DNA of 64,000 bases from JAFGUF01 sp040883315 (GCA_040883315.1 JBFLKU010000012.1:1-64000); one strand, 5' to 3'; shown: positions 1 to 9,761, numbered from the stretch's first letter. The notes: a model not told the origin generated them from the sequence alone. Numbers and translations: made by a program.

Positions 1-98
1 AGTGCCAGACCAACAAACGCCTTTTAGGCGCAGCTATTATTGCAGGGCTACGCCCGTTAGAGCAAAACCCCCAGTTTTACTGGGGGTTGTTTTTTTTT
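1..98 (+). ncRNA. 3' end of an unidentified transcript with terminator
   Basis: The first 60 bases contain short self-complementary elements (CGCC-TTTTA-GGCG near 18-30 and GGGC-TAC-GCCC at 45-55) followed by the terminator at 66-98. One reading frame stops at 25-27 and another is open to 107, so a protein end cannot be excluded. A nexus-like GGGCTACGCCCGTTA followed by a terminator hairpin superficially resembles the tail of a Cas9 tracrRNA, but no cas gene or repeat is in view. Identity unknown. Confidence 0.3.
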
Positions 99-99
99 T
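66..99 (+). terminator. Rho-independent terminator
   Basis: A 9-bp perfect stem (AACCCCCAG at 66-74 with CTGGGGGTT at 80-88) with a TTTTA loop is followed by a run of ten T residues on the plus strand. It ends whatever transcript enters from the left. Read on the minus strand it has only a four-T tail, so it would be a weak terminator for the gene at 98-3157. Confidence 0.85.
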
Positions 100-3000
100 A
101 TCTGTAGATATATTTTACTCTCAAGTCGTTTTCAATTTTCGCTTTTTCAACGGCTTCACCATAGTAATAGCCCTGTACTCTGTATATCGGTATCTCTTTC
201 AGTAGCTGAATTTGTTCTGCTGTTTCAACACCTTCTATAATCAAGCCTAAGTTCAGATTGCTTGTTAGTGTGCTTATCAGCTCCAAAAGCTCTCTGGTCT
301 TTTTAACTACACCGCCGCGAAGAAGTGTTCTGTCCACTTTAATTACATTTACAGGCAGCTTAGCTATCTGTGTCATTATTGTATGTTCTGCTTTGAAATT
401 ATCTATTGCAATATTTACACCCAGCTTTGCAAGCTCAATCAATTTATCATTAATCACATTCAGATGGCTTATGAAATCAGCTTCCTTTATCTCAATCTCT
501 AATGACCTGAAAGGCATACCTAGATTGTCGTGTATCTGCTGCACAGCTGCAACAATATCAAACATTTCAATCGTCTCATATGACATATTGCAAGATATTA
601 TCATATTGCTTTCGATAATTTTTTCATCTATCCATTTCATATAGTCTCTGCATGATTTTGTTAGTATAGAAATGTCAAGAATCGGAAGCATGCCGTTTTC
701 TGAAAGAACGGGCAGTATTTCCCTTGGGTAAATCATGCCTTGCTCTTTTGCATTCCATCTTGCTAGGGCTTCAATACCTATTATTTTACCATCACGGATA
801 TCAACCTTTGCTTGATAATATGGCTTAATTTCGTTTTGTATAGTTTCCTTATTTAGCTGGTCTGTCAGGAACTGACGCTTTCTGTATGCAATGAATTCTT
901 CTTCAGATGCAATAACGTATCTGTTCTTTCCTCTTTCTTTTGCAAGGTATAGAGCTGTGTCAGCCTTTTTGAAAAGCTCTTCCATACCTCTCTCATCCTT
1001 TTTAGATGCTATACCAATTGAGGCAGTTTGCTTGTGATCTACGTCGTATATTCTAACTGGTTTGGTAACTTCATATAGTATTTTTGCAGCAATGGAAACT
1101 AGCTTATCTTCATTGTTTGTGCCATCATCTAATAGAAGGAAGCTGTCAATCTGCATTGTATATGCTTTCATTTGGTTTTCTGCTGCAATTGCTGAAATAC
1201 GCTGTGCTATCTCAAAGGCATACATATCTCCGATGTCATGCCCATATAGCTCGTTTATTCTCTTGAAGTTGTCTATATCTATATACAATATTGATCCTGT
1301 TGCAAGTGTATTATCATTATAGAAAGCTGTTCTGTTTTGAAGTCCGGTTATGTTGTTAACGAAAGCAATGTCTCTAACTTGTTTATTGGCTCTTGAAAGT
1401 CTGCGGAGGAAAAAGCCAAGAAAGCCTATAACAACCAAGAACATTAGAGTAAACATCATTAGCATGTCTCTGTTGCGAGCCTGCATGATGTCGTTTATAT
1501 CTGTATCGGTATTTATGTATTCTTCTACTATCTCATCTGACTTGATGAAGGGGAGAACTTTATTAAATATCTGCCTCAGGAATATTCCATACTCATTGTC
1601 TGGAAAGGCAATAGATGAATTTGCGCTGCCAATACTTAATTTATTTGAAAGATCATAGTATCTCATATCATAGAAATATTTTGAAAATTCTGTTTCAGAT
1701 AGCACAATATATTCTATTTCACCTGCAGTCAATGCATCTACAAGCTCGTCATTTGATGTGAATGAATCTACATACTGTTTGTTCGGAAGGTAGTTTTTCA
1801 AAGCATTTGTAGAATCATACCCGTTTATAACACCCACTGTTCTATTAGATAGGTCAAATATATCCACTAGCTTATCAGAATCTTGAAGACCTACGACAAT
1901 ATAATTATCAGAAACTATGGCATCTGAGAACACAAAATAATTCTCTTTATTCTTGGTTTCATACATTGGAATAAAAACAGTGATGTCTTCGTCTATGTTT
2001 CCATCTTTAAATTCCTGGAATATAGTATCCTCGTCTTGGTCTGTAGGAATTATTACATATTCCATATCCGCTGCTTTAGCTACAGTCTTCCATATTTCGT
2101 AGCTAATGCCGTACCATTGGCCTGTTAGTTCATCATAATAAGCATACGGCTCTGCATCAGTTGAAACCATAACATTTATAGGATTTGACTTCAGCTTGTA
2201 TAAAAACAGTCTTTCATTGTAGTTGAAAATTGTATATGTTGAAACAATCATAGGTGCATACATTTCCATGTAGTCTTGCTTAAGCAGTTTCATATAGTCA
2301 TTGTATGCATATACTTTTTCTATAGCTGACATTATGTTCACAATACTTTCATCTCTATTTGAAAACATAATATTTGTTAGGTGTTCATCAAAAATCTGGG
2401 ATACATTAACTGAATAACACTGATTTAAAATAAGTCTTTTTGAAAAAGTCTGCAAAACAATATCAATCTTGCCGTCTCTCAATGCCCAATATGCCGAATC
2501 TTCTGACATATATCTGTCGTATAATTTATACTCAATGCCAAACTCTTGCAGTCTTGCTTCCAGTGCTTGATCAAAAATATAGAAATCATCTAAAACACCA
2601 ATTTTTAGACCTTCAAAGTCTGTAATATCATCAATATAAATATTTTCTGTGGAATATGCATATATAAAGTCTGTATTTGTATTTTGAGAAAGGAATTGTC
2701 CTCTTTCGTATAATCTTTTTGTTGGATAGATGCCGGGAATCATATCAATTTGACCAGCTTCAAGCTTTTCAACAGCATCGTTTAGTTCCATTTGCTGCAT
2801 TTCAATATTTATACCGAGGATTTTGGAAATAGCTTCAAGCTCAAATTTATCTACACCAAGATAAAAACGCGAATCGTAATAGTCCAGCTCTTCGCTCTTT
2901 CCAGACCATTCATATGTTGCAGCCCTAAGAACATTGCCATACTTGCTATATTTTCTAATTGCCTCAAGTTCTTCATTTGTCAGCTTCAAATCCTTGTATG

Positions 3001-3157
3001 ACAAATCTATTCTGTCTAGCAGAGTGTCATGCAAATCATTTGGGTCTGTAAGAACAAAGTCCCTTTGGTAGGTCTTCACATAGCCGGAACTACATGATGT
3101 AAAAGTTAATGCAGCTACTACAACCAATACTATCCATATTATACCATTCTTCTTCAT
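98..3157 (-). CDS. Membrane receptor: two solute-binding domains plus degenerate GGDEF and EAL domains
   Basis: A 1019-residue signalling protein. The N terminus is a signal peptide with a possible lipobox (TFTSC). Two tandem bacterial extracellular solute-binding domains (family 3 type) cover roughly residues 60-300 and 325-555. A single transmembrane helix lies near 565-590, followed by GGDEF (about 605-765) and EAL (about 775-1015) domains. The GGDEF signature is replaced by QIDSF (669-673), although the preceding DIDNFKRINELYGH segment is well kept, so diguanylate cyclase activity is unlikely. The EAL motif is intact (E796-L798), as are the N, K, E and Q positions of the family, but the metal-binding DDFG loop reads DNFK (919-922), so phosphodiesterase activity is doubtful. 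It probably senses an amino-acid-like ligand outside the cell and acts as an effector or weak c-di-GMP enzyme. It is monocistronic and transcribed away from yerC. Confidence 0.85.
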   Translation of the reverse strand: MKKNGIIWIVLVVVAALTFTSCSSGYVKTYQRDFVLTDPNDLHDTLLDRIDLSYKDLKLTNEELEAIRKYSKYGNVLRAATYEWSGKSEELDYYDSRFYLGVDKFELEAISKILGINIEMQQMELNDAVEKLEAGQIDMIPGIYPTKRLYERGQFLSQNTNTDFIYAYSTENIYIDDITDFEGLKIGVLDDFYIFDQALEARLQEFGIEYKLYDRYMSEDSAYWALRDGKIDIVLQTFSKRLILNQCYSVNVSQIFDEHLTNIMFSNRDESIVNIMSAIEKVYAYNDYMKLLKQDYMEMYAPMIVSTYTIFNYNERLFLYKLKSNPINVMVSTDAEPYAYYDELTGQWYGISYEIWKTVAKAADMEYVIIPTDQDEDTIFQEFKDGNIDEDITVFIPMYETKNKENYFVFSDAIVSDNYIVVGLQDSDKLVDIFDLSNRTVGVINGYDSTNALKNYLPNKQYVDSFTSNDELVDALTAGEIEYIVLSETEFSKYFYDMRYYDLSNKLSIGSANSSIAFPDNEYGIFLRQIFNKVLPFIKSDEIVEEYINTDTDINDIMQARNRDMLMMFTLMFLVVIGFLGFFLRRLSRANKQVRDIAFVNNITGLQNRTAFYNDNTLATGSILYIDIDNFKRINELYGHDIGDMYAFEIAQRISAIAAENQMKAYTMQIDSFLLLDDGTNNEDKLVSIAAKILYEVTKPVRIYDVDHKQTASIGIASKKDERGMEELFKKADTALYLAKERGKNRYVIASEEEFIAYRKRQFLTDQLNKETIQNEIKPYYQAKVDIRDGKIIGIEALARWNAKEQGMIYPREILPVLSENGMLPILDISILTKSCRDYMKWIDEKIIESNMIISCNMSYETIEMFDIVAAVQQIHDNLGMPFRSLEIEIKEADFISHLNVINDKLIELAKLGVNIAIDNFKAEHTIMTQIAKLPVNVIKVDRTLLRGGVVKKTRELLELISTLTSNLNLGLIIEGVETAEQIQLLKEIPIYRVQGYYYGEAVEKAKIENDLRVKYIYR

Positions 3158-3365
3158 ATAAACACCTTCACTAAAATATACACTACTTATATATGGTTAA
3201 TTTAGATTAATTCTAATCATCTTTTCATAGAATATCCCGAAATATTAAAAAAAAATTCATTATTTCTAAAATACGTAATGTTATCAATATATATATTATA
3301 TACAAATAGCGAATATATACAATAGCAAATATAGGGTATATTGGATTGTAATTTAGTAAATGAGG

Positions 3366-3394
3366 TTTTTAATTTATTTCTATTATGATATAAT
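3366..3394 (+). promoter_or_regulatory. SigA promoter of the yerC-pcrA-ligA operon
   Basis: An extended -10 element (TG-A-TATAAT, TATAAT at 3389-3394) lies 17 bp from a weak -35 (TTTTTA, 3366-3371). The start codon is 41 bases downstream with GAGGT at 3424-3428. The rest of the 277-base gap to the divergent receptor gene is very AT-rich and shows nothing else I can support. Confidence 0.65.
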
Positions 3395-3434
3395 AGTTAA
3401 AAAGTAATTTATAATACAAAAGTGAGGTAGTGGA

Positions 3435-3728
3435 ATGTCCCGTGAGCCAATTATAAAGAATAAATCAATAGATGAATTATATAAAGCGATTATTTCTATA
3501 GACAGTGTGGATGAATGCTACACTTTTTTTGAAGACTTATGTACAATTACAGAAATACAGGCAATGGCACAAAGATACCATGTGGCGCTAATGCTGGAGC
3601 AGGGAGTAACCTACAGCAAAATAGCCAAGGAAACCGGTGCAAGCTCCGCTACTATCAGCAGAGTAAACAGAGCCCTGAATTATGGTGCAGGTGGATATAA
3701 ATCTGTGATTGAAAAGGTGGAAAAATGA
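3435..3728 (+). CDS. yerC: YerC/YecD family TrpR-like DNA-binding protein
   Basis: A 97-residue protein of the TrpR-related YerC/YecD family. The helix-turn-helix is visible around residues 55-80 (GVTYSKIAKETGASSATISR), preceded by a helical dimerisation region. In Firmicutes this gene commonly sits immediately upstream of pcrA and ligA, as here. It overlaps the next start by 4 bases (ATGA), indicating translational coupling. It has its own upstream promoter, so it may regulate the operon or another regulon. The target is not known from sequence. Confidence 0.85.
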   Translation: MSREPIIKNKSIDELYKAIISIDSVDECYTFFEDLCTITEIQAMAQRYHVALMLEQGVTYSKIAKETGASSATISRVNRALNYGAGGYKSVIEKVEK

Positions 3729-5947
3729 TAGAAATGCAGTTTAATCCTGACCAGCAGAAAGCTGTTGATACCATAGATGGCGCTGTTTTGGTGCTGGCAG
3801 GGGCAGGGTCTGGCAAAACAAGAGTATTGACAGGCAGAATTGCCAAAATAATAGAAGAAAAGCACGCATATCCCTTTCAAATTCTGGCAATCACTTTCAC
3901 CAATAAAGCAGCAAAAGAAATGAAAGAAAGAATAGAAAAGCTAGTAGGGGACATGTGTAATGATATTTGGGTGCTTACATTCCATGCTATGTGCTCTAGA
4001 ATATTAAGAAGAAATATTCATGAGCTGAACAAAGGCTACACTAGCAATTTTGTAATATATGATGATTCAGATTCGGTTTCTGTCATTAAGCAGGCACAAA
4101 AAGAGCTGGATATAGATACAAGTGTAATGAACCCAAAAACAGTACGATGGTATATCAGTGATGCCAAAAACAAAATGCTTTCCCCAGAGGAGTATCTAAA
4201 CCATCTAGGTGGAAATTTCAGAGACGAAATAGTTACTAAGATATACAAAAAATACGAAGAGCTGATGAACAAAAATAACGCTCTTGATTTTGATGACCTA
4301 CTAATAAAAACATTGGAGCTTTTTGTATCCAAGGAAAATATACTAAGCTATTATCAAGAAAAGTTTAAATATATACATGTGGATGAGTATCAGGACACAA
4401 ACGTTGCTCAGTACCATTTAGTGAATCTTCTTGCCAAAAAGCACGGTAATATATTTGTTGTTGGCGATGACGACCAAGGAATATATAGCTGGCGTGGTGC
4501 AGACATAAAAAACATACTTAACTTTGAAAATGATTATCCCGATGCTGTAGTTATTAAGCTAGAGCAAAACTATAGATCAACTGCAAATATTTTGGATTGT
4601 GCCAATTCTGTTATTAAAAATAACCCAAATCGAAAAGAAAAAAAGCTTTGGACGCAAAAAGATGAGGGCAGCAAAATAAAGATGTTTACAGCTGAAAACG
4701 AAAAAAGCGAAGCATTATTTATTGTGACAGAAATACAAAAATTGCAGCTAAAGTATACTTATGACGATATTGCGGTGCTATATAGGACAAATTCACAGTC
4801 TCAAGTGCTGGAAAACACGCTTGTTAACAAAGGAATACCCTATAAGATGTACAGCGGCACTAAATTCTACGACAGAAAAGAAGTAAAAGATGTTGTTGCA
4901 TATCTTCGTATCTTAGTAAACCCTATGGACGATGTGTCGTTGGCGAGAATTATAAATGTGCCAAAGCGTTCTCTCGGTAAAACCACTGTTGACAGGCTTC
5001 TGGAACATGCACTGCAGCAGGGAATCAGCCTTTATGATGTGATTGGAAACGAGAAAATAGTAAATAATTTAGTTCCTAGAGCGGCGGATAAAATAAAAAA
5101 ATTCTACAATCTAATTGAAGAGATGAAAAGCTATGAATATAAGGATTTATCAGAATATATATCCTATGTTATAGCTACTACAGGTCTTGAGAAAATGTAT
5201 AGAGAGCTAAAAACAGATGACGCTGTTACGAGGCTTGAAAATATCGGCGAAATAATTTCTGCTGTAAAAAGATACGAACAGGAAGCAGAGGATGCCACAC
5301 TCTCTAGCTTCTTGGAGAATGTAGCGCTTACAACCGAGCTGGACAGCATGACGGAAAACATGCATTCTGTAACTTTGATGACAATTCACGGCTCTAAGGG
5401 GCTGGAATTCCCTGTTGTGTTTCTTGCTGGCATGGAGGAGAGTATTTTCCCGCATTTCAGAAGCTTCGACGATGAGGATCAGATGGAAGAGGAGAGACGG
5501 CTTTGCTATGTCGCGATGACACGTGCAAAAGAATACCTTTGCATGAGCCGTGCAAAGACCAGAATGCTTTTCGGACAGCAAAAATATCTAGGAGCATCCA
5601 GATTCCTTTCCGAAGCTCCTGAAGAGCTGATAAACGACGTGAGTCCAGAGCCAGAAACTAAAAAAATAAATAGCTATACTTTTGGAGATACAAAAATTTC
5701 AGGCAATCTTTCAATCCCCGTAGGCATCACAATAGGACATGGAAAGCCTAAGAACAAAGAAACAAAGGGAGCAAAAGAAAGATTTGAAAAAGGTGATACA
5801 GTGTATCATAAAACCTTTGGAAAAGGCATGATAATATCGGCAACAGGCACATATCCAAATAGAAACCTGACTATTGCATTTAAGTCAGGCGGAGCAAAAG
5901 AGCTTTCTGAAAAGTTCGCACCGCTTTCTAGAAACCAAGGAGATTAG
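3725..5947 (+). CDS. pcrA: ATP-dependent DNA helicase PcrA/UvrD
   Basis: A 740-residue superfamily 1A 3'-5' helicase. The Walker A motif GAGSGKT is at 26-32, the Walker B/motif II DEYQD at 220-224, the QGIYSWRGAD motif III and the QNYRS motif IV follow, and motif VI reads VAMTRAKE near 595-605. The C-terminal 60 residues contain the Tudor-like FEKGDTVYHKTFGKG segment typical of PcrA, which contacts RNA polymerase in Bacillus. The start overlaps the yerC stop, with AAGGTGG just upstream. The protein acts in nucleotide excision repair, removal of recombinase filaments and replication-transcription conflict. It is followed by ligA after 3 bases. Confidence 0.97.
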   Translation: MIEMQFNPDQQKAVDTIDGAVLVLAGAGSGKTRVLTGRIAKIIEEKHAYPFQILAITFTNKAAKEMKERIEKLVGDMCNDIWVLTFHAMCSRILRRNIHELNKGYTSNFVIYDDSDSVSVIKQAQKELDIDTSVMNPKTVRWYISDAKNKMLSPEEYLNHLGGNFRDEIVTKIYKKYEELMNKNNALDFDDLLIKTLELFVSKENILSYYQEKFKYIHVDEYQDTNVAQYHLVNLLAKKHGNIFVVGDDDQGIYSWRGADIKNILNFENDYPDAVVIKLEQNYRSTANILDCANSVIKNNPNRKEKKLWTQKDEGSKIKMFTAENEKSEALFIVTEIQKLQLKYTYDDIAVLYRTNSQSQVLENTLVNKGIPYKMYSGTKFYDRKEVKDVVAYLRILVNPMDDVSLARIINVPKRSLGKTTVDRLLEHALQQGISLYDVIGNEKIVNNLVPRAADKIKKFYNLIEEMKSYEYKDLSEYISYVIATTGLEKMYRELKTDDAVTRLENIGEIISAVKRYEQEAEDATLSSFLENVALTTELDSMTENMHSVTLMTIHGSKGLEFPVVFLAGMEESIFPHFRSFDDEDQMEEERRLCYVAMTRAKEYLCMSRAKTRMLFGQQKYLGASRFLSEAPEELINDVSPEPETKKINSYTFGDTKISGNLSIPVGITIGHGKPKNKETKGAKERFEKGDTVYHKTFGKGMIISATGTYPNRNLTIAFKSGGAKELSEKFAPLSRNQGD

Positions 5948-5950
5948 TCT

Positions 5951-7921
5951 ATGGCAGCAAATGATATAAAAAGAATGGAAGAACTGGTTGATCTGCTGAA
6001 TAAATACGCCGAAATGTACTATGACAAGGATGCTATTTTAGTAAGTGATGCAGAGTATGACAAGCTATATGATGAGCTACTCGATTTAGAAGCAAATAAC
6101 AGCACAGTTTTGCCAAATTCACCTACATTGCGTGTCGGTGGGCAGCTGAAAGACGGATTTTCAAAGCACACACACCTAGAGAGACTGTGGAGCCTGGATA
6201 AATGTAAAAGCTATGACGAATTAAAGCAATGGGATGAAAGAATTAAAAAGCTGCTGCCTTATTTAGCAGATATAACATATAGTTTAGAGTATAAGTTTGA
6301 TGGGCTTACAATTAACTTAACATATGACGATGGAAAGCTGGTGCAGGCTGCCACTCGAGGAAATGGAGCAGTGGGGGAGGGCATCCTTTCTCAGGCTAGG
6401 ACAATTTCATCAATTCCTTTATCTATACCGTTTAAGGGCAAAATAGAGGTGCAGGGCGAGGGCATAATGCGGCTCTCGACATTTGATAAATACAATAAAA
6501 CTGCTGAAATCCCATTGAAAAATGCTCGTAACGCTGCTGCAGGCGCATTGAGAAACCTAGACCCCAAAGTCACAAAATCCAGACATCTGGATGCATTTTT
6601 CTACCAAGTAGGATATAAAGAAGATGTAGAATTTGATACCCATGGAAAAATGATAGATTTTATTAAAACACAGGGTATAAAAGTAAACAATTATTTTAAA
6701 GAGTGCAAAGATATAGATGAAGTGATAGCGGAAATAGAAAAAGCTACAAAAAAGCGAGATACTTTAGATTATTTGATTGATGGAATGGTAATAAAAGTAT
6801 GGCAATATAATCTACGTGAAGTGCTAGGATACACGCACAAATTCCCACGCTGGGCAATTGCATTTAAGTTTGAAGCGCAGGAAATAACGACAACCATCAA
6901 TGACATAACATGGCAGGTGGGCAGAACTGGCAGAATTACTCCTGTTGCCGAACTAGAGCCAGTTGACATAGGCGGAGTGACTGTGCAGCGTGCCACATTG
7001 AATAATTTCGACGATATTCAGAGAAAAGGCGTGAAGATAGGCAGCAGAGCCATAGTAAGGCGATCGAATGATGTAATCCCTGAGGTTATAGGAGTGGTTG
7101 ACCAAGAGGGTCACGATGTGAAAATTATTAAAAATTGTCCCTCATGCGGCGAAAAAACGCAAATGATAGGTGCTCACCTATATTGCAGCAATTCTGAAAA
7201 CTGTCCGCCGCAGGTGATAAACAGGCTTTCACACTTTGCCAGTCGTGACGCAATGAATATAGAGACCTTTAACGAAAAGACGGCACAAACTCTTTTCGAA
7301 AAATTGCACATTCATAATATCGCTGACCTGTATAGTCTAAAAAAAGATGATTTAATGTATTTAGAGGGATTTAAGGATAAAAAAGCAGATAATCTGTTAA
7401 ACGCTATAGAAGCAAGCAAAAACATAAAACTAGGTAATTTCATTTTTGCACTTGGCATACTAAATGTTGGACTTAAAACATCCAATGACCTTGCAAAGAA
7501 ATATCAAAGCCTTGAAAACCTGATGAATGCGTCTCTTGATGAGCTTATAAATATTCCTGATATTGGTGATATTGTGGCAGGAAGCATAATTGAATATTTT
7601 TCAGATAAAAAAAATCAGAAGATAATTAATCGACTACTTGATGCTGGAGTAAGCCCCAAATATGAAAGTACATTAAGAGAAAATATCTTTGAAGGCAAAA
7701 CTTTTGTAATAACCGGAACGCTGGAAAACATGGGCAGAAAAGAAGCAGAAGAAATAGTCCAGAGCTACGGCGGCAAGGTTTCATCATCGGTAAGTAAAAA
7801 TACTTCCTATGTATTGGCTGGCGAAAACGCAGGTAGCAAGCTGGCAAAAGCACAGGATTTAGGCGTGGAAGTAATCGATTTAGATACATTTAAAGGAATG
7901 ATTGAAAATGGAAATAGGTAA
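5951..7921 (+). CDS. ligA: NAD+-dependent DNA ligase LigA
   Basis: A 656-residue replicative ligase. Visible modules are the N-terminal NAD-binding region, the adenylation domain with the nucleophilic lysine in the KFDG motif (about residue 115), an OB fold, a four-cysteine zinc finger (CPSC...C...C near 395-420), helix-hairpin-helix repeats and a C-terminal BRCT domain (about 585-656). The start is well supported by AAGGAG at 5937-5942, eight bases before ATG. It seals nicks in replication and repair and is cotranscribed with the pcrA helicase, a pairing common in Firmicutes. The last codons overlap the following gene. Confidence 0.97.
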   Translation: MAANDIKRMEELVDLLNKYAEMYYDKDAILVSDAEYDKLYDELLDLEANNSTVLPNSPTLRVGGQLKDGFSKHTHLERLWSLDKCKSYDELKQWDERIKKLLPYLADITYSLEYKFDGLTINLTYDDGKLVQAATRGNGAVGEGILSQARTISSIPLSIPFKGKIEVQGEGIMRLSTFDKYNKTAEIPLKNARNAAAGALRNLDPKVTKSRHLDAFFYQVGYKEDVEFDTHGKMIDFIKTQGIKVNNYFKECKDIDEVIAEIEKATKKRDTLDYLIDGMVIKVWQYNLREVLGYTHKFPRWAIAFKFEAQEITTTINDITWQVGRTGRITPVAELEPVDIGGVTVQRATLNNFDDIQRKGVKIGSRAIVRRSNDVIPEVIGVVDQEGHDVKIIKNCPSCGEKTQMIGAHLYCSNSENCPPQVINRLSHFASRDAMNIETFNEKTAQTLFEKLHIHNIADLYSLKKDDLMYLEGFKDKKADNLLNAIEASKNIKLGNFIFALGILNVGLKTSNDLAKKYQSLENLMNASLDELINIPDIGDIVAGSIIEYFSDKKNQKIINRLLDAGVSPKYESTLRENIFEGKTFVITGTLENMGRKEAEEIVQSYGGKVSSSVSKNTSYVLAGENAGSKLAKAQDLGVEVIDLDTFKGMIENGNR

Positions 7922-8903
7922 ACTAACCAGCAAAGAGCTGGATGATATAATATTATCAAATATAAAATCCTATAGAAAAGATGTGGTTTTGCGCCCTGGA
8001 ATAGGCATAGACTGCGGCGGCGTGCAGATTGGTGAAGATGTTTGCATGCTCTCATCAGACCCTATAACAGCAGCATCTAAGGATGCTGGAAAGCTTGCAG
8101 TTCATGTATCATGCAATGATGTTGCCTCAACCGGTGCGGAGCCTATTGCTTTACTTGTAACTATGTTGATTCCACCAAATGCGTCAGTTGAAAGCATAAG
8201 AGAGCTTTTTGAACAGATGCAAAAAACTGCAAAAGAACTGAATGTGGAGATAATAGGGGGACACACGGAGGTGACCGACTCTGTTAACAAAACCATTATC
8301 TGCACTACAGTAATGGGAAAAACGAAAAAAGATAAATTTGTAAGCGGACAAGGCGCACAAATAGGCGACAGCATCATTATGACAAAATTTGCTGCAATGG
8401 AAGGCACTGCGATTATAGCATCTGATTTTCCAGAGCTTTTAAAAAACATATTATCTGAAAAAGAAATAAAAACCTGCTTGTCACTTGCGGATAGAATAAG
8501 CGTGGTGCAGGAGGGGAAAATTGCTGGTGAATTTGGTGTGAGCTCAATGCATGATGTGACAGAGGGCGGCATACTGCAAGCTGTTTGGGAGATTTGCAAT
8601 GCATCAAAGTGCGGTGCTATAATAAACATAGACAGCATACCGGTGCTGAATGAAACAAGAAAGATATGTAATGCACTAAAAATAGATCCCCTAAGGCTTA
8701 TATCAAGCGGAAGCATGATAATGACCGCAAAAGACGGCAAAAAATGCGTGGAATCTATGCATATGCAAGGCATTCCCGCTGCTGTAATAGGAAAAATAAA
8801 GGAAGGCAATATAATCGGAATTTCCAGCGGAGTAGGGCAGGAGCTTTTGCCGCAGGAAAGAGACGAGATATACAAAATAATTGCGAGGTATGAAAACGGA
8901 TGA
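7908..8903 (+). CDS. AIR synthase-related (PurM/HypE-like) protein
   Basis: A protein of about 331 residues with the PurM-like fold of AIR synthase, ThiL, HypE and SelD. The N-terminal half contains the conserved SDPIT segment and NDVASTGAEP, and IGGHTEVTD follows, typical of HypE-like members. The C-terminal half has HDVTEGG. The best start is the ATG at 7908: AAAGGA at 7893-7898 is nine bases upstream, whereas the in-frame TTG at 7902 is too close. It overlaps the end of ligA. HypE itself dehydrates carbamoylated HypF-bound cysteine, but no hyp genes are nearby, so the substrate is unknown. It could be an ATP-dependent enzyme in cofactor or nucleotide metabolism. Confidence 0.8.
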   Translation: MEIGKLTSKELDDIILSNIKSYRKDVVLRPGIGIDCGGVQIGEDVCMLSSDPITAASKDAGKLAVHVSCNDVASTGAEPIALLVTMLIPPNASVESIRELFEQMQKTAKELNVEIIGGHTEVTDSVNKTIICTTVMGKTKKDKFVSGQGAQIGDSIIMTKFAAMEGTAIIASDFPELLKNILSEKEIKTCLSLADRISVVQEGKIAGEFGVSSMHDVTEGGILQAVWEICNASKCGAIINIDSIPVLNETRKICNALKIDPLRLISSGSMIMTAKDGKKCVESMHMQGIPAAVIGKIKEGNIIGISSGVGQELLPQERDEIYKIIARYENG

Positions 8904-9730
8904 TGAATACAAAAGAAATTATGGATTTAGCTTTAGAGCTGGCTGGACTAGATGAAGTGCCTGCTGATTCTGCTATTATTGTAGATGGAGAAAATATAAA
9001 AAAAGTACTTGTAGGTGTAGATATGGGAACTGCAGAGCTTTTGCTGGCTAAAGAGCTGGGAGTGGACTGCGTGATAGGGCATCATCCGATAGGAGACACC
9101 ACAAAAACAAAATTTACTGATGTAATGCAAAACCAAATAAATAGAATGGTAGCAGCTGGTGTTCCTATAAACAAGGCACAAAAAGCACTGGAGCCTAAAA
9201 TTGACGAAGTAAGTATCACTTTACATCCAACAAACTATGACCAAGCTACTTCTGCAGCGAGGCTACTCAAGATACCATATATTGGAATACATTCACCGTG
9301 TGATATTATTGCCGAACGAACTGTACAAATGCACATGGATAAAATATATAATAAAAACCCAAAAGCAAAAATCAAAGATTTAATAGATGAATTGATGACT
9401 ATACCAGAATACAAAAATTCATTAAGTCAACCAATAGTGCGAGTTGGAACTCCCGAGGATTACTGCGGCAGACCTTTTGTTATTATGGCAGGTGGAACAG
9501 GCGGAGGAGCCGAAGTGTTTAAGGCATATTTTGATGCTGGAGTAGGAACACTGGTCAATATGCATATACCTGTTGGAGATATTGCCAAAGTAAAAGAACA
9601 GGGCATAGGCAACGTGCTGGTTGCAGGGCATATGTCCAGCGACTCGATTGGAATAAACGGACTGATGAACGAGCTAGAAAAAAGAGGCATAGAAGTAATA
9701 AGAATGAGCGGAGTGCTTTCACCAAAGTAA
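8900..9730 (+). CDS. NIF3-like dinuclear metal protein
   Basis: A 276-residue protein that I assign to the NIF3 (YbgI/YqfO) family because of the GHHPIGD motif (H61, H62) in a conserved VDMGTAELLLAKELGVD context and a C-terminal GHMSSDS segment at the position where the family has its second metal-binding histidine and acid. Family members form toroidal hexamers with two metal ions per subunit and are poorly characterised. The start overlaps the preceding stop (ATGA), indicating coupling with the AIR-synthase-like gene. The protein is shorter than the three-domain Bacillus form. It ends the operon, as a terminator follows 31 bases later. Confidence 0.65.
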   Translation: MMNTKEIMDLALELAGLDEVPADSAIIVDGENIKKVLVGVDMGTAELLLAKELGVDCVIGHHPIGDTTKTKFTDVMQNQINRMVAAGVPINKAQKALEPKIDEVSITLHPTNYDQATSAARLLKIPYIGIHSPCDIIAERTVQMHMDKIYNKNPKAKIKDLIDELMTIPEYKNSLSQPIVRVGTPEDYCGRPFVIMAGGTGGGAEVFKAYFDAGVGTLVNMHIPVGDIAKVKEQGIGNVLVAGHMSSDSIGINGLMNELEKRGIEVIRMSGVLSPK

Positions 9731-9761
9731 ATATTAATTATATGAATATATAAGAATATAC

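Noticed and set aside
2..205. A 67-codon plus-strand open frame at the left edge
   Set aside because: It runs through the terminator hairpin and into the 3' end of the opposite receptor gene, with no ribosome site.
8102..8875. A 257-codon minus-strand open frame
   Set aside because: It is the antisense shadow of the AIR-synthase-like gene, with no ribosome site and a composition typical of such shadows.
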